The notes under the pieces are model-generated. The model worked only from the letters and a program-made list of their open reading frames with translations. It did no database searches and was not told the DNA's origin. From positions 1-64,000 of the forward strand of contig CAZNPL010000035.1 in NCBI GenBank assembly GCA_964574815.1: a DNA stretch of 64,000 nt. Direction: 5' to 3'. The position numbers and the translations under genes were made by a program. The DNA is from CAZNPL01 sp964574815 (lineage in GTDB: Bacteria; Planctomycetota; Phycisphaerae; UBA1845). Positions 44,681 through 52,372 of this stretch are shown here, piece by piece; the first letter of the stretch is position 1, and every line of letters starts with the position of its first letter.

Positions 44681-45661
44681 ATGTCTGACAAGAACCGCAG
44701 CTACAAGATCGTGTGGATCGGCATCCCCGCCCTTCTGATCGCCTTTGCGGCGGGCAATCTTGCCGGCTACAAACGAGGGATTCTCTTTGTCGATCGGGTA
44801 CGGGAATGGTCCATCGGCGTATATACCGGTCCGTCGCTCCTGGAGATCGGCGATCCGGGCGGCGTTTCGAATCCGGTGCTCACACGCGACGACGTGACGG
44901 ACGTCGCGGCCGATTTCGTCGCCGACCCGTTCATTCTACGCACCGACAACGGCTGGTGTATGTTTTTCGAGGTGCTCAATTCAGAAACCCGGCAGGGCGA
45001 CATCGGTCTGGCGAGAAGCACGGACGGATTGGTGTGGGAATACGACCGCATCGTCCTGGACGAGCCGTTCCACCTGTCCTATCCGTACGTATTCGAGTGG
45101 GAAGGGCGGCACTACATGATCCCGGAAAGCTACGAAGCCGCCGCCGTCCGGCTGTATGAAGCACGAGACTTCCCGACGAAGTGGGCGTTCGTCGCCCGGC
45201 TTGTTCGCGATGACCTCGTGGACCCTTCGGTGTTCCGGCACGCGGGCCGGTGGTGGATGCTGGCGTCGGCGAACGCTCGGGGCAACGACAAGCTGGCACT
45301 TTACCACGCAGAGGAGCTGACCGGGCCGTGGGAGCGGCACCCGGCCAGCCCGCTGATCATCGGCGACCCGAACATCGCCAGGCCGGCAGGGCGCGTGATC
45401 CGCGTGGACGAGAAGCTGTACCGGTTCGGACAGGACGATCACCCCAGCTATGCCCTGTCGGTGGGCGCGTTCGAGATGACCAAACTGACGCTTACAGAAT
45501 ATGAGGAGCGGCCGGTAAAGGTCCCGTTCCTCGAGGGCAGCGGGTCGGGCTGGAATGCCCTGGGCATGCACCACATCGACGCTCACCGACTCCCCGACGG
45601 CAGTTGGATCGCGGCGGTTGACGGCCACCGGAAGGTGTCATTATTCGGTCTGCAGTACTGA
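44681..45661 (+). CDS. Membrane-anchored beta-propeller, glycan-modifying enzyme-like
   Basis: About 326 residues from ATG 44681; a GTG at 44639 is in frame. An N-terminal anchor (IVWIGIPALLIAFAAGNLAG) is followed by a GH43/GH32-like five-bladed propeller pattern: VADPFILRTDNGWCMFFEV, LARSTDGLVWEYDRIVLD, SYPYVFEWEGRHYMIPES, DPSVFRHAGRWWMLAS and DPNIARPAGRVI. These blocks resemble the N-terminal domain of glucosamine inositolphosphorylceramide transferase-type proteins. The activity is not established. It starts 46 nt after the flippase stop and belongs to the same transcription unit. Confidence 0.75.
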   Translation: MSDKNRSYKIVWIGIPALLIAFAAGNLAGYKRGILFVDRVREWSIGVYTGPSLLEIGDPGGVSNPVLTRDDVTDVAADFVADPFILRTDNGWCMFFEVLNSETRQGDIGLARSTDGLVWEYDRIVLDEPFHLSYPYVFEWEGRHYMIPESYEAAAVRLYEARDFPTKWAFVARLVRDDLVDPSVFRHAGRWWMLASANARGNDKLALYHAEELTGPWERHPASPLIIGDPNIARPAGRVIRVDEKLYRFGQDDHPSYALSVGAFEMTKLTLTEYEERPVKVPFLEGSGSGWNALGMHHIDAHRLPDGSWIAAVDGHRKVSLFGLQY

Positions 45662-45865
45662 CAGCAGACTCGGCCGGCTCAGTTGCGATTTCCCCAACGA
45701 AGTTCTCACGCTGATCGCCTTGACATGTGCAGACACACGCAGGCGTTTGCGTTGGCGTCCGCCTTGAGAGGAAGCTGAGCGAAGGACCACCCGTAAATGG
45801 TCGATTACCAGGGGCTCGGCTGGAGAAGCAGGGTATCCGACTCGAATCGGCTTGCCGTATGCCGT

Positions 45866-48361
45866 CTATGCCGCTCGGCAGGCGTCTCGGCTCGAGCGGC
45901 GCCCGAAGACGATTGTCCCCGCCACCAGCCCCAGCAACGCCATGACGACCAGGCCCCACTCGGTTACGGTCGGCACGACCGGCGTCTGCCCGCAGAAACA
46001 GAAACCGTCGATGCAGTCGGTTGCTCCGGCGGGGCAGTCGGTTACGTCGTCGCAGGTGATCGTTTCGAATACGCAGCCATTCGACGCCGCGTTCGGGTCG
46101 AATGGATCGCACAAATCGATCGTACACACCGATCGGTCGTCGCAGAACGTGTCGTCCGGCGTGCTCACGCATCCGTCCGGTCCCGCGGAAGGATCAGACG
46201 GAACGCAAAGATCATTCGTGCACGCAAACCCATCGCCGCAGAGCACGTCCCTCGGGGTGAAGACGCATCCATCAGCGTCTGCGTCCGGATCGCCCGGGAC
46301 GCAATCGTTGGCCGTGCAGGCGATGGCGTCGTCGCACGCCGCGTCGTCGGGTGCGAATACGCATCCGTCAGCGTCGGCGTTCGGATCTCCGGGGATACAG
46401 GCGTCCGTCGTGCAAGTCGTCGCATCATCGCACGCCCCGTCGTCCGGGGTGAATACGCATCCATCGGCGTCAGCCCCGGGGGCGTCTGGAATACAGGCGT
46501 CGGTCGTGCACACCGCCGCGTCGTCGCAGGCCGCGTCATCCGGCGTAAACACACATCCGTCAGCGTCCGCGTTGGGATCTTCCGGAAGGCAGGCGTTGGC
46601 AGTGCATGCAAACGCGTCGTCGCATTGAGTGTTGTCAGGCGTCACGACGCACCCGTCGGCATCGGCGTTCGGATTGTCCGGGAGGCAAGCACCGACGGTA
46701 CATCCCAGGCCGTCCTCACAGAGCGAATCATCGGGCGTCACCACACAACCGTCCGCATCGGCGCCGGGATCATCGGGAATGCACGCCTCGTTGGTGCAAG
46801 CGAACGCGTCCACGCAGCCGGAATCGTCCGGTGTGTACACGCATCCGTCGGCATCCGCGTTGGGATCGTTGGGAAGACACGCATCGGTTGTACACGTCAC
46901 GCTGTCACCGCACAGAGCGTCGTCGGGGGCGAAGACACAGCCGTCCGCACCGGCGCCCGGGTCGTCGGGCACGCACGCGCCGACCGTACACGCGATGGCA
47001 TCGTCGCACTGCGTGTCATCGGGAAGGTGAACGCATCCGTCGGCGTCCGCGCCGGGATCATCCGGCAGACAGACATCGGTCGTGCAGGCGGTCGCATCAT
47101 CGCACGTGCCGTCGTCGGGCGTAAATACGCATCCGTCGGCGTCCGCGTTGGGGTCATCCGGAACACATGCATTCGTGGTGCAGGCAATGCCGTCATCGCA
47201 GCGCGTGTCATCGGGCGTGTTGACACAGCCGATGGCGGGATCGCACGTGTCGATCGTGCAGAGGTTGTCGTCCGCACAATCCACCTCCGGGTCGATGGGG
47301 GTTCCAACGCACTGGCCCGTCTCGTCGCAGACGTCGCCGACCGTACAGGCGTCCCCGTCGTCACACAGCTCACCGGGAATACACTCGAGGAACAGCGGCA
47401 GGCGCAATACGGCCAGTTCCCACAACAGTGAGTCGGGGCGGGTGGTCCCTCCGCGTCGCAGATAAGGATCACTTCGAACGCGCGACAGCGAGGTCGGCTC
47501 GCGCCCTTCACGGGGAGCCATGGGCGGAGAAACAACTTCGACGGTGGTCGAGGTCACGCCGGCCTCAATCACAATTGGGATGTTGTCCACGTCCCACGAC
47601 AAACCGGCGGATCCATCCAGTTGATCAACCGCGCTCGGGTTGTCGCTGATATCCACGCGATCCGGACGTTGCGGCTCAGCATCGCCGACGACGATGGTGA
47701 GCTCGGCGGAACGCGCCACGTCGGCTGCTGGATAGTCCAACGTGACGGGAGTCGTGACGAGTGCCTCAGGCTCGAACGCATCGGCCCAGGCGAAATCAAG
47801 TCCCTCGAATACGATGACGTCGTAGACAGCCGGGTCGGTCGGATCTCGGGAGATCACCAGAAGCGCCGCTCCGTTGAAGCTGGCGGCGAAGTTGCTGTCG
47901 AGATTTCCGTCCTCGATCGTGAACGACTGCAAGCCGGTTCCTCTGCCCTGAACGATCGCGGTGACGTCGGCGCGGTAACCGACGTTGTTCATCAGGCCGG
48001 AGACGAACTGGTTCTGTTCAGAGCCGAGGACTTCGCCGAGGATAGGCACTCCGTCGAAGATCAGTTCCTGGTCCTTGTAGGGCTCCGGAATGGTGCAGAC
48101 GCCTCCAACTTCGGGACACGGGAAATCCCGCCCGGCCCAGTAAAGAAACGCTTTCTCCACCTCGCCGACAATCTCGACGGATATGTTTGCAGTGCCGCTG
48201 CCAAGCTCCTCCAGACCGATGCCCTCGAGCGCCACGGTCAATCCAGGGGCGCTGAGGCTTAAATCGGTGTTCTTCTGCAATGGCGTGGCTTGAGCAGAGC
48301 TGATAAACGTAAGCGCAAGGCACAGGAATGCCCACGGGATTATCCCGCTCACATGCTTCAT
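45866..48361 (-). CDS. Exported Cys-rich tandem-repeat protein with IPTL-CTERM tail
   Basis: An 831-residue protein. ATG 48361 has AGGAGG upstream. A signal peptide (WAFLCLALTFISSAQA) leads into a beta-rich N-terminal domain of about 310 residues (LTVALEGIGLEELGSGTANI, FLYWAGRDFPCPEVGG) and then Cys-rich repeats. Twelve units of about 32 residues share the pattern CDDxxACTTDxCxPxDPxADADGCVxTPDD, an Asp-rich composition suited to calcium binding. The C-terminus is PTVTEWGLVVMALLGLVAG then RR, an IPTL-CTERM/PEP-CTERM-type sorting signal processed by an exosortase or archaeosortase-like enzyme; none is in the window. It is probably a surface or matrix protein. Confidence 0.8.
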   Translation of the reverse strand: MKHVSGIIPWAFLCLALTFISSAQATPLQKNTDLSLSAPGLTVALEGIGLEELGSGTANISVEIVGEVEKAFLYWAGRDFPCPEVGGVCTIPEPYKDQELIFDGVPILGEVLGSEQNQFVSGLMNNVGYRADVTAIVQGRGTGLQSFTIEDGNLDSNFAASFNGAALLVISRDPTDPAVYDVIVFEGLDFAWADAFEPEALVTTPVTLDYPAADVARSAELTIVVGDAEPQRPDRVDISDNPSAVDQLDGSAGLSWDVDNIPIVIEAGVTSTTVEVVSPPMAPREGREPTSLSRVRSDPYLRRGGTTRPDSLLWELAVLRLPLFLECIPGELCDDGDACTVGDVCDETGQCVGTPIDPEVDCADDNLCTIDTCDPAIGCVNTPDDTRCDDGIACTTNACVPDDPNADADGCVFTPDDGTCDDATACTTDVCLPDDPGADADGCVHLPDDTQCDDAIACTVGACVPDDPGAGADGCVFAPDDALCGDSVTCTTDACLPNDPNADADGCVYTPDDSGCVDAFACTNEACIPDDPGADADGCVVTPDDSLCEDGLGCTVGACLPDNPNADADGCVVTPDNTQCDDAFACTANACLPEDPNADADGCVFTPDDAACDDAAVCTTDACIPDAPGADADGCVFTPDDGACDDATTCTTDACIPGDPNADADGCVFAPDDAACDDAIACTANDCVPGDPDADADGCVFTPRDVLCGDGFACTNDLCVPSDPSAGPDGCVSTPDDTFCDDRSVCTIDLCDPFDPNAASNGCVFETITCDDVTDCPAGATDCIDGFCFCGQTPVVPTVTEWGLVVMALLGLVAGTIVFGRRSSRDACRAA
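46055..47200 (-). repeat. 96-bp coding tandem repeat, twelve units
   Basis: The DNA encoding the Cys-rich modules has a period of 96 bp (32 codons) repeated about twelve times, with synonymous and conservative differences between units. This length-stable array inside a gene invites unit gain or loss by slippage or recombination. Confidence 0.8.
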
Positions 48362-48671
48362 TTCCTTTCCTCCTGCAGGACGGCGCCGAACACGTTCACT
48401 CTGCTACCCGGCACCGGAAACCCGTAGCCTACCACATTTGGCAGGGCAAACCAAACGCCGCCGGTATCGCATACTCAATCTTAGCACCGCCGGAGTCATC
48501 AGGAATGGACACACCTTCAGCCTCAATTTACATCCGGGCAGCTGGATGGCGACAGGATATGGTCCACGCGACTCACGGTGGACTCGGATGTCTCCTCGAT
48601 TATCGGGCTTGGTTCCCCGGAGCGGCTTCAGGAGGGTGCTCAGCCTTTCAGGCCCTTTTCGAGAAACGGAC
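48362..48671. other. Gap between thioesterase and IPTL-CTERM protein genes
   Basis: No gene is supported. The ~50 bp nearest 48362 hold the ribosome binding site and presumably the promoter of the IPTL-CTERM gene. I see no repeat or strong hairpin. Confidence 0.45.
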
Positions 48672-49145
48672 TCACTTCTTGGCCGCCCAGTCCTCCGGCA
48701 CCCGCACGGCCACGACCTCGCCCCGGGCACAGAGTTCCCCGTCAACCAGAAGGCGGGATTCCACGACCACCTTTCGGCCTTTCAACTCCTTCACCGTGGC
48801 CCGCACTTCGAGCTCGCCCTTCAGCGGCGTGGGTCGAAGGTAATCGACGTGAAGCGCGGCGGTCACAAACCGTAACGGCGGATCAGTGTCCATCGCCCGG
48901 CCCTCGGCGCGGTACGCGGCCATGGCGGCCGTCCCCGTGCCATGGCAGTCGATCAGCGAGGCAATGAGCCCCCCGTACACGTAGCCGGGGAGTGCCGTGT
49001 GGTAGGGACGGGGCGTGAATCGGCAGACCGACTCGTCACCTTCCCAATAACTCTTGATGTGGAGCCCGTGCTCGTTGACGCGGCCGCACCCATAGCAGTG
49101 GGCCATGTCTTCCGGATAGCAGTCCTGGATCGCTTTCTCGCTCAT
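48672..49145 (-). CDS. PaaI-family hotdog thioesterase
   Basis: A 157-residue protein from ATG 49145; a longer frame to 49181 is unlikely because a candidate extended -10 element (TGCTATCAT, minus strand, 49152-49160) lies directly upstream. The single hotdog domain shows CYGCGRVNEHGLHIK, PGYVYGGLIASLIDCHGTGTA with the catalytic-type Asp and central helix, and LHVDYLRPTPLKGELEVRA. PaaI-type enzymes hydrolyse acyl-CoA thioesters; the acyl substrate is not evident. It is a single-gene unit. Confidence 0.85.
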   Translation of the reverse strand: MSEKAIQDCYPEDMAHCYGCGRVNEHGLHIKSYWEGDESVCRFTPRPYHTALPGYVYGGLIASLIDCHGTGTAAMAAYRAEGRAMDTDPPLRFVTAALHVDYLRPTPLKGELEVRATVKELKGRKVVVESRLLVDGELCARGEVVAVRVPEDWAAKK

Positions 49146-49324
49146 GCCGCAGATGATAGCACGAACGAGCCAAAAACACACCGCACGTGAAAGTGACCGG
49201 CCGTCTCTACCTCAGCCGTAAACGTGACAACAGAAGGAGCGGAGCGCCCGGAAGCAACACCATCGCCAGCGGCGAGAACGCACCACAAGCCGCCACGCCC
49301 GCCGGGGATGCTTCAGATCATTCG

Positions 49325-52090
49325 TCATCGGCCACCCGGGACGGGCTCGTAGTCCTCCGTTATCGGATCGGGTCTCGTTCCGCGGCCAACGGTCACCATA
49401 CAGTCCGTCGCTTCGAACGGCGTTCCGTCGACAAGCCTTCCCCTCAGCACCAGCTCAATCTCAGTACCGTGGGGCAAATCGGCCAGGCCAAACGCGTCCC
49501 GGACTTCAACTCGCGGGAACTTCAGCGACAGATCGAGTACGCCATCCGGCGCCGCCTCGACGCACCTGCATCCCTCTCCAGCGGAGAATCCGGCCACATC
49601 CTCGATGGTCGAGTGTGGTCCGGGCGGGCCTTCGCTCGGAACGACGTAACCGCCAACGCCGTCAGACCGTTGAAGCCTGAGCGACTCCAAATCCACTTCC
49701 GCCACATCAAGCCCCTCGGCAGCCAGAAGCGCCACGGGGAGTTGTCCGCGGCTCTTCGGTGAAAACGAATTCGGGCACTCGCCCGGCTTGATGTTCAACA
49801 CGAACATCTGCCCGGCCTCCTCATCATCGTTCAGGATGGTGCCGATCCCCGCGTCTTGCCCGATGGTCACCTGCCTTCCTTCCGCTTCCAGGCTCAGCAG
49901 GTCGACGAAAAACGTCTCGTCGGGCTCGACTTCGTCATCGCCCACGACTTCCACCGAGACAATCTGCGATGTATCTCCCGGGGCAAATTCGAGAGTCGTC
50001 GCCAGGGGAACGAAGTCGTTGTCTGCCGACGAGGCCGAGCCGGGCCCGGTCGATACATCGACGGAGACCGCCACGTCGACAACAGCATCCAGCATCACCG
50101 TGAACGCGAAGGTTCTCATCTCCCCGCCGGACCCTTCCAGTTCCGTCACGTCGTCGATCCCGATGACCGAGGCGTCGTCATTGAGAATCGTGCCCGTGCC
50201 TCCCTCATGACCGAGTGCGACGTTTCGGCCCGGTGCATCAACGCCTGACAACCGAACGAGAAAGGTCTCGTCCGCTTCAACGATGTCGTCGCCAAAGACG
50301 TCAACCGTCACAGACTTTTGAGTCTCACCGGGTGCAAATCGAACAGATTCCGTCATCGACTGGAAATCGTCCTCTGTCGCCCCGGGAAACCCGGCCGCCG
50401 TCTGGACGTCTACCAGAACCTCGGCGTCAACCTCGGCCGAGAGTGTGATCGTGAAGTCGAGCGCTGTGATTGCATCGCCGTCCCCTTCACTCCCCGTGGT
50501 GTCGCTGATGAAGACGTTCGCGAGGTCGTCGTCACGGATGGTGCCCTGGGCCGCGGCGCTGTCGGCGATCGCGTTTACGGGATTCGACAACGTCACCTGA
50601 ACGGTCTCGTCCGCTTCCACAAGGTCGTCGTCGAGGATCTGAACGGTGATCTCGCGTGCGATGTCGTCAACTTCGCCCGCCGTGAAGGTGACGGTGTAAG
50701 AACCCTCGCTTGTGAAGTCGATTCCTTCCGTCGCCGTGCCACCGGTCACAACCACGTCCACCGATACGTCATGGCCTGCATGTGACCGGGTGACCACGAA
50801 CGTTAGGGTGCCCTCATTCTCTGCGGCCGTCAGGGCCGACACCGAGAGTGTTGACTCTTCAAGCTCGATCGCGCCCATGTCGCAGGCGCCGGCCTGTGGG
50901 CGAAGGACGCCGCGCTGATCGACCAACACGCTTCCACCCCCGCAATCGCCCGCTCCGACTGCATCACTGCCCGCCAGAAGGGATTGCACCTCCATGCCAC
51001 CGCCGTTGAGCTCGACTGGGCCCAGGTTGGCGAAACCGTTGGGTATGTCAGTCACGTCGTCGAGTCCGCACGTGCCGTCGCTGTCGAGATTGAATCCTCG
51101 GCTGAGGTATCCGCTACCTCCGCAGTCGCTTCCTGAAGCCGAGTCGGCGACGATTGTGTTGTTCAACCGGACTCCCCCCTTGCTGTAGATGCCGCCCCCG
51201 TTTGTTGCCGCATTGCGCCCGATCGAGGAGTTGGCCAGCTCGACGCGGGCGGAGGACATGTTGAAGATTCCGCCGCCATCGCGCGTGGCGGCATTCTCAC
51301 TCACCGTGCTGTTTTCCAAACTCAGTGTGCCGAGGTTGAATACACCGCCGCCGCCGAACCCTCCCAGTGAGTCGTTTCGGGCCACGGTGCTCTTGACCAT
51401 CTCTACAGCTGCTACGTTGTAGATGCCGCCGCCGCTGCGCTGTGCGGTGTTGCCGGCCAGTACGCACTCGACCAGCCGCAAGGTGCCGAAGTTCGCGATG
51501 GCCCCGCCATCATCAACGGAAACGCTGTCTTGTACCGTGACTCGGGTAAGAATCAGCATGCCGCGATTGGAGAGCGCTCCACCATCCGGCCTGTAGGCTC
51601 CCGGACGGCCGCCGGATATTCGCAGGTCATTGATCGCAAGGCTTGCGTTCAAACCGACATGGAGAATACGGAACGAAGGCGCGCCTGCCTCGCGCTGGAT
51701 CGTCGCGCCGTTTCCGTTGATCGTGATGTCCGACGTGATGATCGGCAGCCCGTTGTTTCCGTAGGATGCATTGTCGACGAAGCTCAGAAGGTATGTCTCT
51801 CCAGGTGCCAGTTCGATGACATCGGCCCCCTGACCGGCCGGACAACCACCGAACGGGGCGTCCATGTTGGCCGCGTTGATGGCGTCGCGCAGCGTGCAGT
51901 CCGGCCAGCCGGTGCCCCCGCTGTTGGTGGTGACCGTGATGGTCTCAGCCGATACGAGAACCGGCGCGGCGATAACCGCAGACAATGCGAGCGCCGTCCA
52001 CGGGAGCTTCCATGGCGCATGGCGCAGCGGGTATCGCGTACCGGGAATGGTAATCGTTGGCGGGTTGTTTCCCAGCTTGTGCTCGGTCAT
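49325..52090 (-). CDS. Exported beta-helix protein with three Calx-beta domains
   Basis: A 921-residue protein. ATG 52090 has GGAG at good spacing. After a signal/anchor (LPWTALALSAVIAAPVLVSA) comes CTLRDAINAAN, the CSLREA-like start of choice-of-anchor Q/beta-helix proteins, then Pmp-like repeats (GGIYNVAAVEMVKSTVARN, GGIFNMSSARVELANSSI). Three Calx-beta domains follow, each ending in a DDDLVEADETVQV- or GDDIVEADETFLV-like motif and TI(L/R)NDD or DDD, likely calcium-binding. A C-terminal domain of about 140 residues (VLNIKPGECPNSFSPKSRGQ) is common on Planctomycete exported proteins. It is probably an adhesin or cell-surface matrix protein. Confidence 0.78.
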   Translation of the reverse strand: MTEHKLGNNPPTITIPGTRYPLRHAPWKLPWTALALSAVIAAPVLVSAETITVTTNSGGTGWPDCTLRDAINAANMDAPFGGCPAGQGADVIELAPGETYLLSFVDNASYGNNGLPIITSDITINGNGATIQREAGAPSFRILHVGLNASLAINDLRISGGRPGAYRPDGGALSNRGMLILTRVTVQDSVSVDDGGAIANFGTLRLVECVLAGNTAQRSGGGIYNVAAVEMVKSTVARNDSLGGFGGGGVFNLGTLSLENSTVSENAATRDGGGIFNMSSARVELANSSIGRNAATNGGGIYSKGGVRLNNTIVADSASGSDCGGSGYLSRGFNLDSDGTCGLDDVTDIPNGFANLGPVELNGGGMEVQSLLAGSDAVGAGDCGGGSVLVDQRGVLRPQAGACDMGAIELEESTLSVSALTAAENEGTLTFVVTRSHAGHDVSVDVVVTGGTATEGIDFTSEGSYTVTFTAGEVDDIAREITVQILDDDLVEADETVQVTLSNPVNAIADSAAAQGTIRDDDLANVFISDTTGSEGDGDAITALDFTITLSAEVDAEVLVDVQTAAGFPGATEDDFQSMTESVRFAPGETQKSVTVDVFGDDIVEADETFLVRLSGVDAPGRNVALGHEGGTGTILNDDASVIGIDDVTELEGSGGEMRTFAFTVMLDAVVDVAVSVDVSTGPGSASSADNDFVPLATTLEFAPGDTSQIVSVEVVGDDEVEPDETFFVDLLSLEAEGRQVTIGQDAGIGTILNDDEEAGQMFVLNIKPGECPNSFSPKSRGQLPVALLAAEGLDVAEVDLESLRLQRSDGVGGYVVPSEGPPGPHSTIEDVAGFSAGEGCRCVEAAPDGVLDLSLKFPRVEVRDAFGLADLPHGTEIELVLRGRLVDGTPFEATDCMVTVGRGTRPDPITEDYEPVPGGR

Positions 52091-52372
52091 CGCTCTTGCT
52101 CCTCTCCAACCTGACCCCTGCACGGCTGCCGAGCTGCTTACCGGGCGACGGGTTCGTGCCCGAACCGGCGCGAGACCGGCAGCGCCTGGAAACTGTCATG
52201 ACCAACAGGTGAACCAGGCCGGTTCCGGAATCGACAACGTTCAGCGCCTCTTCGATCCTGCCGCAGCAGGAACCCGCCTCACGTCTGAAGTGACGACACG
52301 ACCGGCGAATCCGCGATGTACCTCGCGGATGACCGAGGGAAATATACAATATCTGCGCACAAGCGGTGCGGG

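Noticed and set aside
46055..47200. Regular repeats considered as a CRISPR array
   Set aside because: The 96-bp units are coding, head-to-tail and without unique spacers; they encode the Cys-rich modules.
45797..47431. Long plus-strand frame rich in Val-Gly-Ala-Arg repeats, opposite the Cys-rich protein
   Set aside because: It mirrors the 96-bp repeat of the gene on the other strand, which has a signal peptide, a ribosome binding site and a sorting tail.
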